Below, in pieces: positions 1-9,564 of a DNA stretch of 64,000 nucleotides. The DNA lies in IMG/VR virus record IMGVR_UViG_3300005831_000060, positions 1-64,000 of that record. One strand, written 5' to 3'. The stretch comes from a virus. Numbering within the stretch: position 1 is the first letter of the stretch; each line of letters begins with the position of its first letter. Both the position numbers and the translations under genes were made by a program. A model generated the notes under the pieces. That model made no database searches. It was not told the DNA's origin and saw only the letters and a program-made list of their open reading frames with translations.

Positions 1-134
1 GTCTGGAAGGTAGCAAGCAAAACCCACCCAGACGATGGAGCCAATGGGTCTAATCTATACCCAGCTGCTGGGCAAATTGTAGCAGGATCTGTTACTACAG
101 TTTTCACTACAAAATCTTGTTGTATCTTGCTCAT
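1..134 (-). CDS. Virion-region protein, N-terminal fragment (runs off the window)
   Basis: Leftward reading frame that begins with ATG at 134 and stays open to the window edge, giving about 44 residues (MSKIQQDFVV...). Its ATG overlaps the TGA stop of the upstream fibre gene in an ATGA junction, as is common in this cluster. The product is too short to assign; by position it is a tail or fibre-associated gene. Confidence 0.6.
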   Translation of the reverse strand, partial: MSKIQQDFVVKTVVTDPATICPAAGYRLDPLAPSSGWVLLATFQ

Positions 135-2938
135 AATTGTACTCCTGTTAATGTTACTAATCCTAATGCTGTTGGTGTAACTGTTAGTTGCTGAAATGCT
201 GCCATATTAGTGTTAAGTGCTACCGATAAGGTCGCAGCTGTGCCTTGAGATGTTTGCGTATTAAATACCAATGCCACCGGACAAGTATAAACAAATGCAG
301 TAAGCGACTGGAAGTCAATCCTTACAACAATAGTATTATCTGCGGGTATTACTACTTCGGCCCATGTGTTATTTTTACGACCATACAATTTGCTATCAGC
401 TGGAGCGTCAGGTATACCAGATGAATTCATAACCCATGATCTAACTCCAGCTGTTGTAGACGATAAAAAATAACCATCTACTGGTGGATTTCCTAACCCT
501 GGTTCATAAGAGTGGGTATGATCACCATACGCGGCAGTGATATGGTCGGTACCAAACCCAGGAAAAGAAACTGTTCCGTACGGAGCATAAGCATTAGCTT
601 CCATAGAGAATATACCAGTTGTATCATCGTATAGTATTGGGGCAAAGGCACTTAAAGAGTGTAACGTTAGTCCTGTCTCACCAGGATTACCTACGAATAG
701 TCGTTTTGTAATAGAATCATAATAAATTATTTTATCCCCTGTACCACTAGTAGCCCGTTGCCATTTAATAGTACCATCCCCGTAGATCTGAAAGGCGGGG
801 TAACCTACATTGTTTTTATCTTTTATTTCAAGAGATATTCCGTCTGATAGCACTGAGATGCCACCACCCGTATCACTACTATTAACAAGTACTGAAATAA
901 ACTGATCTTCTAAATAATAGTCTACATGCAGTGGTGCTACAGGGTTTACATTTCCAATAGCAATAAATCCATTAGGATAATACGCCCCACGACCAGCAGA
1001 CAACCAGAAGTATTTTTGCCACCCACGCGTACCTGAACCATTAGTCCCATACATATAATGATTACCAGGTGAAACAACATCATTAACTAATGCTAGTGTC
1101 ATATCATTTGATAAATCCCCACCACCAGTAATACTATGAATTGTATCAATATTCCTTACCAATGGTACATAATCATGAATATGCCCTAAGGAAGCAAAAT
1201 TAGTAGTTACCCATGCTTGAGGTGCATATGTTGTTGTATCATATGAGATCACCCCGGCAGCAGAGTATACTAGTCCTATTCCTTCTAATGGAGGTTGATA
1301 GTTAGTTGATACACTTATTGTACCATCTAGTAGTACAGTTATACCGTCTCCTATCATAACACCACCAAGAACATCTGATGTAGCTGGTTGAAAAACAAAC
1401 CCTGCGCTGGGAATCCTTTGCCATACAGAACCATTGTACATTACATCATCGCCTACTGAGTATGCAGTACCACTAAAAGTACCAGCAACAGTAACACGAT
1501 AATACCACCCTGCTGTACCATTACCATCCACAAGAGTAGGGGTATTAGTGTTAGCGTTCCAGGCTCCCTTATATATGTTAGAAGCGGTTACTGAAGACCA
1601 CGCACCAAGTCCATCAGAACTAGTGCATTTCCATACATAACCAGCAACAGCACCTGAAGTTATCTTCATAGATGGTACTGTAAGAGTTCCTCCAATATTT
1701 GTAAAGCCACCAGCAGTAACCTGTATAACACTTAGATTATTGATATCTACATCAAGTTGTGTTGGTGCAGATATAACCATCTTATTACTAACTTTAGATA
1801 TGGTATATCCGGATTCTAATGCGAATGTAGGAGCAGTAACCATAGCTCCGAATGTGGCACCTAATGCCGAAGAGTTTCCTCTTGCCAGAACAGTACTTAA
1901 AGTATCAGCCTCTACATACTGAGGAATTGTAGCTGTTAGAGTTGATAATCCATCGGTTCTTTCAAGGCTCAGTATTCTGGTGTTGTTGTCAAATGTCACT
2001 TTCTTAACATACTTATCCACAACAAGTGTACTAGATATTTCTTGTCCTCCATCTATTTGCACTTGTAATCCACCTTCTACTCCAGTACCAATATACTCCA
2101 TTACTTGACCTACTGTCCATGTTTCATCTCCAATTACTACCATCAAACCACCAAATGTAGTAGTAGATAAAAAATAATTAGCACCAATAGTATAGGATCC
2201 AGGAAGTATACCAGCTGTTATATATCTAAAAGAATTTGTACTAATTATATCACTAACAACACCAACTGTACCGGCATTAGTAGTACTATCAGCTTTAGTT
2301 CTTATCCATACTGTTTCCGATGGTTTTATTGTTTCTCCAATTGAGAACCCATGATCTGTTTGGTTTACTGTATAACCTGTAGTGATTATATTACTTAACA
2401 GAACTCTAGAGAGTACATTACCATTAGCCGAGTCTAGTATAGCAATATAGTCAGTATTTGAAAGAGCGGATTTTGATGTAGCTGCTAGAATTGATGCGCC
2501 TACGTTTTCTTTGTCAGTAACGTCAGCATAAGGTTCTATACTATTTAGCTTAACCAAACTGGGCGCAGTCATAAGACCCGCTAACGCAGTTGTTACCGCA
2601 GGTACTGTGATATCATCGCCAGAACTAGATAGAATATCAAGTGTTGTAGCAGTTTTATTTGCAATACTAAGATCGGTACTAATAATAGCACCACCAATTG
2701 ATACCAACTTACCATCCGTAACAACCGTCTTACCCCAAGATACTGATCTAGGTGTAAGTTGTGATGAATTTAGCATAGGCAATGAATCGCCATCCTGCAG
2801 AGTAACCTCAGATGGGGCCATATCTATAGCTGATTCCTTCATCAGAAATTCTAGAAGAAGATGTTCTCGGTTGAGTTTAAATTCTACTAGAGAGTGGACT
2901 TCATTGGCCACCAATTTATCTAGTTGCTTCTTTGCCAT
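131..2938 (-). CDS. Large tail-fibre-like protein (935 aa)
   Basis: A long protein rich in Thr, Ser, Gly, Asn and Val with many short beta-strand-like stretches and no catalytic motif, typical of trimeric phage fibres. Short phrases recur: segments around residues 540-640 and 740-830 repeat the theme GLVYSAAGVISYD / SAFAPILYDDTTGIFSMEANAYAP and HIHDY / DHTHSY, the latter resembling His-box motifs of fibre shafts. It sits just downstream of two other fibre-type genes and overlaps the next frame by four bases. Likely role: host receptor binding or distal tail structure. The fibre call is inferred from composition and position; the exact receptor is unknown. Confidence 0.65.
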   Translation of the reverse strand: MAKKQLDKLVANEVHSLVEFKLNREHLLLEFLMKESAIDMAPSEVTLQDGDSLPMLNSSQLTPRSVSWGKTVVTDGKLVSIGGAIISTDLSIANKTATTLDILSSSGDDITVPAVTTALAGLMTAPSLVKLNSIEPYADVTDKENVGASILAATSKSALSNTDYIAILDSANGNVLSRVLLSNIITTGYTVNQTDHGFSIGETIKPSETVWIRTKADSTTNAGTVGVVSDIISTNSFRYITAGILPGSYTIGANYFLSTTTFGGLMVVIGDETWTVGQVMEYIGTGVEGGLQVQIDGGQEISSTLVVDKYVKKVTFDNNTRILSLERTDGLSTLTATIPQYVEADTLSTVLARGNSSALGATFGAMVTAPTFALESGYTISKVSNKMVISAPTQLDVDINNLSVIQVTAGGFTNIGGTLTVPSMKITSGAVAGYVWKCTSSDGLGAWSSVTASNIYKGAWNANTNTPTLVDGNGTAGWYYRVTVAGTFSGTAYSVGDDVMYNGSVWQRIPSAGFVFQPATSDVLGGVMIGDGITVLLDGTISVSTNYQPPLEGIGLVYSAAGVISYDTTTYAPQAWVTTNFASLGHIHDYVPLVRNIDTIHSITGGGDLSNDMTLALVNDVVSPGNHYMYGTNGSGTRGWQKYFWLSAGRGAYYPNGFIAIGNVNPVAPLHVDYYLEDQFISVLVNSSDTGGGISVLSDGISLEIKDKNNVGYPAFQIYGDGTIKWQRATSGTGDKIIYYDSITKRLFVGNPGETGLTLHSLSAFAPILYDDTTGIFSMEANAYAPYGTVSFPGFGTDHITAAYGDHTHSYEPGLGNPPVDGYFLSSTTAGVRSWVMNSSGIPDAPADSKLYGRKNNTWAEVVIPADNTIVVRIDFQSLTAFVYTCPVALVFNTQTSQGTAATLSVALNTNMAAFQQLTVTPTALGLVTLTGVQL

Positions 2939-2939
2939 A

Positions 2940-3794
2940 CTATGGTATTGCTATTCCGTTATAAATAAAATTAAGAGTGTTATAGTCAGTTGTTGATATA
3001 GCTGGAGAAAATATCTCTTCCCTACTAATTCCTGCTAGTGTGCCACCATTAAGATTCTCTTTTATCATTATAGTATTTTTATAGGTCGGAGTAAGCCTGG
3101 ACGATAAATAAGACATAGTTCTTTCAGCTGCAGTCCAGTAATAAGGACTACTACCATTATAGCTCCAGTTATTTGCAGTCCATACCTCGGGTAGAGAATA
3201 CGGATTACCGACATATGCATTCTTATTGAATATAGGTTCTATAAGTGCTGAGTAATCGATTATACCATCACAGAAATTATGTCTATTAAACACTCCTGGG
3301 TACTCTAGCACGTTACCAAATATATCTACTCCGGGTTGGCTATTAGATGCCGGTATCATTCCGACATTTCTATTAAATCCATTTTCTATAAAGTACATGG
3401 ATCCTCCAGTAGTTATATCTTTAGTAAATCCACTAGATGAACCATGAGTACCGTATACAGTGACATTATACCCAGAAGTTACATCTGGTATATAAACACC
3501 ATTTGATAATGTAAGATCCCAAAATACTCCGGCAGGAAATATAACAGAATCACCCACAACAGTAGGTGTAGTGGTACCATTAGTACCACACGATACAACT
3601 GTTACACCAGCTAGTGATGTAAATGAAATACTAGCACTACCATTAGATACCCCAGCTACTCCTGTTATATTAGCCTCTCCCCAATTAGAACCTTTTCTAA
3701 AAAACTTGTGTGTTGTAGAATTATATGTTCCTGGTATACTAGGAGGCCCAAACGGCCCCCTGTATAATATGTGTTTATCAATTTCTAATTGCAT
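2940..3794 (-). CDS. Tail/fibre-associated structural protein (284 aa)
   Basis: Gly, Ser, Thr and Tyr-rich beta-type protein lying one base from the 935-aa fibre gene and six bases from the 1075-aa fibre gene, so all three are co-transcribed. No domain is recognised. The N-terminus contains a YRGPFGPPSIPGTYN stretch and the middle has aromatic-rich strands (WTANNWSYNGSSPYYW). Position and composition suggest a fibre tip, receptor-binding or baseplate component. Confidence 0.55.
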   Translation of the reverse strand: MQLEIDKHILYRGPFGPPSIPGTYNSTTHKFFRKGSNWGEANITGVAGVSNGSASISFTSLAGVTVVSCGTNGTTTPTVVGDSVIFPAGVFWDLTLSNGVYIPDVTSGYNVTVYGTHGSSSGFTKDITTGGSMYFIENGFNRNVGMIPASNSQPGVDIFGNVLEYPGVFNRHNFCDGIIDYSALIEPIFNKNAYVGNPYSLPEVWTANNWSYNGSSPYYWTAAERTMSYLSSRLTPTYKNTIMIKENLNGGTLAGISREEIFSPAISTTDYNTLNFIYNGIAIP

Positions 3795-3800
3795 ATTGTA

Positions 3801-6800
3801 TTAGTTTAGCTGCCATATTCCTGGATGAACTTCTATCACCACATCTGGTTCTAGTGCTATCAATTTGGTATTAGGAGCGGATTCATTGGAATAGTAGACA
3901 TCTACATTATAGGTGGTTGAATTATTAATAGCTATTACAACCGGTTTCTCGCGTTGGTAATCTATTACCACATCTATATTAGAAGCGGCAATATCCATTG
4001 TAATTTCATACCTATCTACAGAGGTACCTATCGATAATGTAGTTGTTAATGCTGTTGTTGTAACTTCTACTACATTGTATTTCAAATTACCAATTCTCTT
4101 TATACCTATAGGTGTTACCTCGTAAATATACTGTTTATTGATAACTCTATGCCCTATATTAAATGCCCAATCAATACCTTCTGTCTCACCTATATATAAC
4201 TCGTACTCATCTCCAGGTGTAGAGAATCTATACGTCCAATTCAATTCATCTTCAAGTTCATCATATGCTTCTGTAGGAAGATCCGGGTACAAATCTAATT
4301 GCTGTGGAGTATTTCCTGTATGCAAGAACTGTACCCACGGCAACCATTGCTGCGCCATTCCATCCCTACCTCTAGCCCATAAATCAAAACTAGTAGTTCT
4401 ATCTACCCACTGTGTAGCTAATTGATACTTATGTTTATTTGTGTCAGCTCCTTGTTGGTTGAATAAGTATGAACTATCGATAGTTTCTATCTGCCACGAT
4501 CCATCTTTTGGTACATTACTAATAGTGGAATGTACTGTACCTAGGTCGTATAATCCCCTACTAATTAGATTATTAGCTGATAGTGATGAGAACCCTAGCG
4601 CTCTAGAGTATCTAAATTCATCCCATGGCTTGTCGTGTAGTCTATCTGCATTATCTGCGAAACGAGTTTTTATAGCAACCTTATCACCTCCACTATCCGT
4701 CCAATAGAATATGTATTTCATATTATTAGTACTCAATGAAGTTCCTAGCTCTGCTGTACTAGACAATCCAACTTCTTTTGAATCATGAGAACTATAGATT
4801 TGATCCCAGTTAAATAATTTACTAACATTATCAAATCCTATATTCCAGTTAATTCTATTTTGTTCTGTTACATGTAGGTCAGTATTCGTGGTATGTTCTT
4901 CGAATACAGATGTACTAACCGCATCTAGCAATTCTAACATAATATCCTTGGTCAGATATGTTACCTTACCAGAGTTAGAATTTCTACCCAGTACAAATGG
5001 TTCCGGGATATCTTCTATAGATGTTATAGCAACATCATACAATTCAACTAATTTATGCGCGCCGGGAGAAGTTCCTGTACCTGGTACTGTCCAGTTTTCT
5101 AAATACTCTCCGGTTATTACAACATCAGATCCAATAACTAATTTACCATCAGCACTTTTATAGATAGGTAAATCAACAATACTCACTGATTGTGTTAGCA
5201 GATTATCGAATACCTCAATACCTGTGTTAGTAGTTCTTAATTTTCTAGAGTTGTTATAAAACAGTTCTATGTTGGGAGTAGATCCTCCATTAAAGGCTAT
5301 CACTTTTGACCCATTCTGTGAGATATCAGAATATGTTGAGTAGTTAGTTAATTTGAAATCACTGCTATATCCATTTTTAGATAATGTGATAGATGGAGAA
5401 GTAGATTTAATGGTAAGATTACCTAGAGTCGATGAATTCTTTGTGGAATCACCAAACACTATAGAACCATTAGGATTTATAGTAATCGCATCTCCGACAG
5501 TATCTTCTGATATTTTAAACGAATCCCCTGCCCTAAATAGTAATTTGGAATTATTATTAGTGATATTTATAACAAACGCAGGACTAACAACACCAGTGGT
5601 AAATACCTTAATAACATCCGAACCAGACGAACCATTTATATTCAATGCAGTTCCTACTGTAGTGATATTAAGAGTTCCTGTCATCGAGTCACCTGTTATG
5701 TCTACAAATAGATCATCAGCTTGTGACTTAGTATAATAGTTGGATAGATCTATAGGGGTATCAGCAGGGTCTTGCACTGCCGACCATATACCACCTACTT
5801 TTTTTAGTACATAACCATCTGGCGCAAACTCCACATTATTGGCTACATCAGTTAGTTCATAGATGTATAAATCCACAGCACCGTCAAATGATGTGTTACC
5901 AGTAATATGCAAATCACCATGAATTGTAACTAGTTCTCCTACAGCATCTAATGATGCATCACCTAAAAGTATAGATCCGGCATATACATAACTATCTGTT
6001 AGTATAGGAAGTGTAGAATAATTATTAACCGACAAAACCTCATGCAAAGAAGTTTGATGAGGGTTGTTTAGATTTGCTACATGATTATTAAAAGCACTGA
6101 TACTTGCATAATATGTATCTGCAGTAGATTTAGTTAAGTAAATAGATAGATCCGGTTGTGGTAATGTAGAAACATCAGCGATGTTCCACTCACCATTTAC
6201 AACCCGTAATATTCCTCCTTCTATGCTAGGGTAAGCATTATCATTAACATCACTTAGTAATCGAAGTGGTATATTAGTGTTATCAGCACTAAGTATACCC
6301 ATGACTGTTAAGTTGTTATTAAACACTGTATTGCCAGTGAAAGTAATATCACCATTACTTCTCACTACATTAAGTACCTCACCTAGTTCTAATCCTAAAT
6401 CATCGTATCGTCTAAGACTAAAGTTAGATCCGACATTTCCTATTCCTGTCTCATCGTCTTCAAGCAAAAAAGAAAAGCGTAAATGGTTATTCTCCATTCT
6501 AAAATGGTGTTTTCCATTCACGCCAGTTCCTGCGTTAGATGTTACCCAATCACGGACAAACAACTCACCTCGCCCGGATAATGTTGCGCCCACTATATTA
6601 GCATAGTTCTTAAATACAGCAGTAGAGTTATCTTCATTACCACCAGTAACTTCAATACCAAATCCAACACTGCTTGTATTAGTGAATGATGCTGCAGCCC
6701 AGGCGTTTCCAGAAGTAGTTTCCACTACTGTAAATTTGTTTACAGCAGCGTTGGTTCCTAATGCAACCTTTCCCGACGTACTTATAAACAACCTATAGGC

Positions 6801-7028
6801 TGACTTGGTGGCATTCCAAACGACAAAGTCATACCCTAACGCAGAAGCTGATTTAAGCTGAATGACATCACTACCAGACTTTTTAAATTCTAATAATGAT
6901 GTCAACCCTATAGCCCCGATAACATCTAGCTCTAATACTGGATTACGATTATTTATTCCTACTTTTCCGCTGGTATTTGTATTATACAAATCTCCGGCCA
7001 GATTACTTTCCCAGTAAGTTAGTGCCAT
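3801..7028 (-). CDS. Long tail fibre with a pyocin-knob-like C-terminal region (1075 aa)
   Basis: Very long fibre-like protein. The N-terminal 100 residues (GKVGINNRNPVLELDVIGA) match the repetitive shaft style of phage fibres. Near residues 850-940 there is a stretch with the spacing of pyocin-knob domains (GSWQIETI, YQLATQWVDRTTSFDLWARG, WLPWVQFLHTGN), which in other phages bind surface glycans. The last 130 residues form a separate beta-rich tail. It is flanked by two further structural genes in one leftward operon. Family resemblance of the knob was judged by eye; fibre assignment is fairly secure. Confidence 0.7.
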   Translation of the reverse strand: MALTYWESNLAGDLYNTNTSGKVGINNRNPVLELDVIGAIGLTSLLEFKKSGSDVIQLKSASALGYDFVVWNATKSAYRLFISTSGKVALGTNAAVNKFTVVETTSGNAWAAASFTNTSSVGFGIEVTGGNEDNSTAVFKNYANIVGATLSGRGELFVRDWVTSNAGTGVNGKHHFRMENNHLRFSFLLEDDETGIGNVGSNFSLRRYDDLGLELGEVLNVVRSNGDITFTGNTVFNNNLTVMGILSADNTNIPLRLLSDVNDNAYPSIEGGILRVVNGEWNIADVSTLPQPDLSIYLTKSTADTYYASISAFNNHVANLNNPHQTSLHEVLSVNNYSTLPILTDSYVYAGSILLGDASLDAVGELVTIHGDLHITGNTSFDGAVDLYIYELTDVANNVEFAPDGYVLKKVGGIWSAVQDPADTPIDLSNYYTKSQADDLFVDITGDSMTGTLNITTVGTALNINGSSGSDVIKVFTTGVVSPAFVINITNNNSKLLFRAGDSFKISEDTVGDAITINPNGSIVFGDSTKNSSTLGNLTIKSTSPSITLSKNGYSSDFKLTNYSTYSDISQNGSKVIAFNGGSTPNIELFYNNSRKLRTTNTGIEVFDNLLTQSVSIVDLPIYKSADGKLVIGSDVVITGEYLENWTVPGTGTSPGAHKLVELYDVAITSIEDIPEPFVLGRNSNSGKVTYLTKDIMLELLDAVSTSVFEEHTTNTDLHVTEQNRINWNIGFDNVSKLFNWDQIYSSHDSKEVGLSSTAELGTSLSTNNMKYIFYWTDSGGDKVAIKTRFADNADRLHDKPWDEFRYSRALGFSSLSANNLISRGLYDLGTVHSTISNVPKDGSWQIETIDSSYLFNQQGADTNKHKYQLATQWVDRTTSFDLWARGRDGMAQQWLPWVQFLHTGNTPQQLDLYPDLPTEAYDELEDELNWTYRFSTPGDEYELYIGETEGIDWAFNIGHRVINKQYIYEVTPIGIKRIGNLKYNVVEVTTTALTTTLSIGTSVDRYEITMDIAASNIDVVIDYQREKPVVIAINNSTTYNVDVYYSNESAPNTKLIALEPDVVIEVHPGIWQLN

Positions 7029-7036
7029 ATGATTTA

Positions 7037-7639
7037 TTATGTTATGATTGTAATTGTAAAGGTAGTGAGACTAGGCACAGGATTACCCGCGAAGTATACA
7101 AAAACATTTATCTCTTTAGTCTGCACTCCAACATAGTTTATTTTATAGTTACTGAGAAATACTGTTGTGGCTTCCTCAGCAACTGCTACAGAGTCTACTT
7201 CTAGGCGTACCATGTCAACTATTTCTGGTCCCGAATATACCGCTCTAATATCACAAATATCGTTTTCATTCAATGAGAAAGGAGCCGTTGATAGCAGAGT
7301 ATTGTTTATAAATAGTGATACTCCTACACCTACTGGTAACTGAATTGGTTGTGTATAGTTAGTTGATACTACCGATGAACTACCAGCTTTCGAGCTAGAT
7401 AGTGATAGTTTGATAACTAGACTAAGTTTTTCAAAATCAATTTCCTCGTTACCCTCAACATACTCATCCAGGAAGTTTGCTATAGAAGAATAGTAACTTA
7501 ACGAATCAATCCATCCTTTTATATCTCTTGAATTATAGGTATATGCACCGTAATTTCCTACGCGAGCTCCTATTTCATTAATGGTCTTAGCTAATCCAAG
7601 TCCAACTAATCCTTCTACTTCTTGACTGTATTGTGACAT
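7037..7639 (-). CDS. Structural protein of unknown function (200 aa)
   Basis: The first 85 residues look helical and the rest beta-stranded. No known domain is recognised. Its start codon overlaps the stop of the upstream 326-aa gene by one base (shared base 7639), so the two are translationally coupled. By position between portal-proximal genes and fibres it may be a connector, baseplate or fibre-attachment protein. Confidence 0.5.
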   Translation of the reverse strand: MSQYSQEVEGLVGLGLAKTINEIGARVGNYGAYTYNSRDIKGWIDSLSYYSSIANFLDEYVEGNEEIDFEKLSLVIKLSLSSSKAGSSSVVSTNYTQPIQLPVGVGVSLFINNTLLSTAPFSLNENDICDIRAVYSGPEIVDMVRLEVDSVAVAEEATTVFLSNYKINYVGVQTKEINVFVYFAGNPVPSLTTFTITIIT

Positions 7640-8619
7640 TAGGCTAAGAAATTATGTGTTGTTCTGTAGTAATCAGTACCTTGTAAAATAAACTGAGCCT
7701 CTGCAAATCTAGACTGATTAGCGTAGTAATCAATCGATGTGTGCAGTGCTTTAGCATTAATGTATGGTGTACCGAAATTATTATCTGATTGTACAAAATC
7801 TATCACTGTATCGCGATATATCTTGTTGTATTGTGCCATCCAGAATATGTCCCTCCTTACCCATGGATTATATTCAAATGAGTAATTGATTATATCGCCA
7901 ACAGAAACTGTTGTAATCCATTTATTTATAGGATGCCACTGTACTGTGTTTTCTAATGTTAATGGATTAGCATTATCGACTAAGGCAACATACACTGTAC
8001 CTAATTCCGGGTTATCACCTAGATTAGTGTTAGTGGTATCCTGACATAAAAATCCTTTCTTAACGAAACCAGAACTAACCAAACCATCGCATATACCAAC
8101 ACTAAAGATACTATACCAACCATCTTTTGCTATCGAGTCATTCGATATAACAGCGGATGGAAGACCGTCCACCGGCAAGGCCGATTTCTGGCTGTTAAAG
8201 ACAGCTACGTCTGAAAAAGGTGTAAGTAGTTGCGAAGAGTTTAAAGTGTTAAATAGCGTGAAATTTGTGGCTCCTACAGGGATGTTAATGGTTCTTTCTA
8301 ATGGAGCATTCTTATAAATAAGTTTTGGGTTGTATTTCTTATTTAGTAGATTATCGATCTTACGAGGAGAATCCATTAATACTATAGACGATAAAATATC
8401 ACCAGTCAATGATATCCTGTGATAAAACAGAAAATCTATTTTAGCAATGATGCTTCCAGTTCCGGGAATAGGATTATCAATTGTTATCCTATTTAATGTT
8501 AGATCCGATCCTGAGTAAGCTATAAAAGCGCCCATATCACTAACTGCTATATCTAACATGCCGGCACTGATATCCATGTTGTTAGAATACTGTTGTCCTA
8601 TATACAGAGTATTTATCAT
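7639..8619 (-). CDS. Structural protein, connector/baseplate region (326 aa)
   Basis: I chose the ATG at 8619 (MINTLYIGQQ...), which follows the upstream stop at 8621 by one base. An earlier in-frame start at 8712 would overlap that gene by 92 bases. The protein contains a carbohydrate-module-like phrase around WYSIFSVGICDG and FVKKGFLCQDTTNTNLGD that is echoed in the neighbouring 313-aa protein (DGWYSLLV... HESTNAFVKCLI), so the two may be distant paralogues. Probable virion component; no enzyme motif. Confidence 0.55.
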   Translation of the reverse strand: MINTLYIGQQYSNNMDISAGMLDIAVSDMGAFIAYSGSDLTLNRITIDNPIPGTGSIIAKIDFLFYHRISLTGDILSSIVLMDSPRKIDNLLNKKYNPKLIYKNAPLERTINIPVGATNFTLFNTLNSSQLLTPFSDVAVFNSQKSALPVDGLPSAVISNDSIAKDGWYSIFSVGICDGLVSSGFVKKGFLCQDTTNTNLGDNPELGTVYVALVDNANPLTLENTVQWHPINKWITTVSVGDIINYSFEYNPWVRRDIFWMAQYNKIYRDTVIDFVQSDNNFGTPYINAKALHTSIDYYANQSRFAEAQFILQGTDYYRTTHNFLA

Positions 8620-8620
8620 A

Positions 8621-9562
8621 TTAGATAGTAAAATTGTTACTTGAAATAACTGTAGTCTTATCCGGACCAAACATTGTATGATACTCAAATGGTATCGTAT
8701 TGATAGTGTCAACAGCTTTTATAGGGTCTCCACTTTCTAAATAGGCTACAGCAGCTTCACGCATTGCTGTAATCTTAGTCAGTGCTGTCATAGCCATCTT
8801 ATCATTATACTCTTTAAAGCTAGTAGCTTGAATACATGGAAATATGAATGATTGTTTGATATTTCTAGTTAAAAGAAACTCACTACATATTCTTAAGATT
8901 GCATCATTCACGGACAGACTATTTGTTGATGTAGCATATACAGACCAGTTTTCATCTGTCATAGACGTCCAGTTAGTCACTACAGTCTCTGGTCCATCAC
9001 CGGTATTAGCTATTAGACATTTTACAAATGCATTAGTTGATTCATGGTACAGAACGTCTCCGACTACATATGGTGTATTAATATTCCATAATGGTACATC
9101 TGTTACCAATAATGAATACCATCCATCTGTAGAAATTGGAAATCCAGTATTCTCTGATACAGAGGCTGTATACGGGTATGACAGTCTTTTACTTCCGTAT
9201 GTGGTATTTATATTTGCTTCGTAAGTAAATATTGTGATATCATAATTTACAGTTACTACACTAGATGAAGCTTTAATTAATGTCTTTCTAACTTTCTCGA
9301 TATTAAAGTCAATTTCAGATGCTACTGTCTGTGTGGTAGTTAATATCTCCAACGGCGAAACAGTCTGCAATTCCATATCAACGACATTGAAATGAAAACT
9401 CAATCTACGAATGTACCCAACAGGAATATCCTTATTGATGTTTACCTTTACATTATCTCCGTTGTTGATTAGGTATGCTGTCACAACATCTTTAGGAGAG
9501 GGCATTGTAACGCCACTCTCCTGATATAATTGATTGAATATTTCAACTTCTTTTACTTTCAT
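8621..9562 (-). CDS. Structural protein, connector/baseplate region (313 aa)
   Basis: Follows the portal gene by two bases in the same operon. The central part (residues 145-195) has the pattern DGWYSLLVTDVPLWN / YVVGDVLYHESTNAFVKCL, similar to the 326-aa neighbour. The C-terminal third is helical and ends with AVDTINTIPFEYHTMFGPD. No catalytic residues are evident. Likely a head-tail connector or tail protein because it is immediately portal-proximal; this is inference from order only. Confidence 0.55.
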   Translation of the reverse strand: MKVKEVEIFNQLYQESGVTMPSPKDVVTAYLINNGDNVKVNINKDIPVGYIRRLSFHFNVVDMELQTVSPLEILTTTQTVASEIDFNIEKVRKTLIKASSSVVTVNYDITIFTYEANINTTYGSKRLSYPYTASVSENTGFPISTDGWYSLLVTDVPLWNINTPYVVGDVLYHESTNAFVKCLIANTGDGPETVVTNWTSMTDENWSVYATSTNSLSVNDAILRICSEFLLTRNIKQSFIFPCIQATSFKEYNDKMAMTALTKITAMREAAVAYLESGDPIKAVDTINTIPFEYHTMFGPDKTTVISSNNFTI

Positions 9563-9564
9563 AA

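Noticed and set aside
8620-8712. Upstream start for the 326-aa structural gene
   Set aside because: It would overlap the preceding gene by 92 bases; the ATG at 8619 fits the one-base spacing seen elsewhere.
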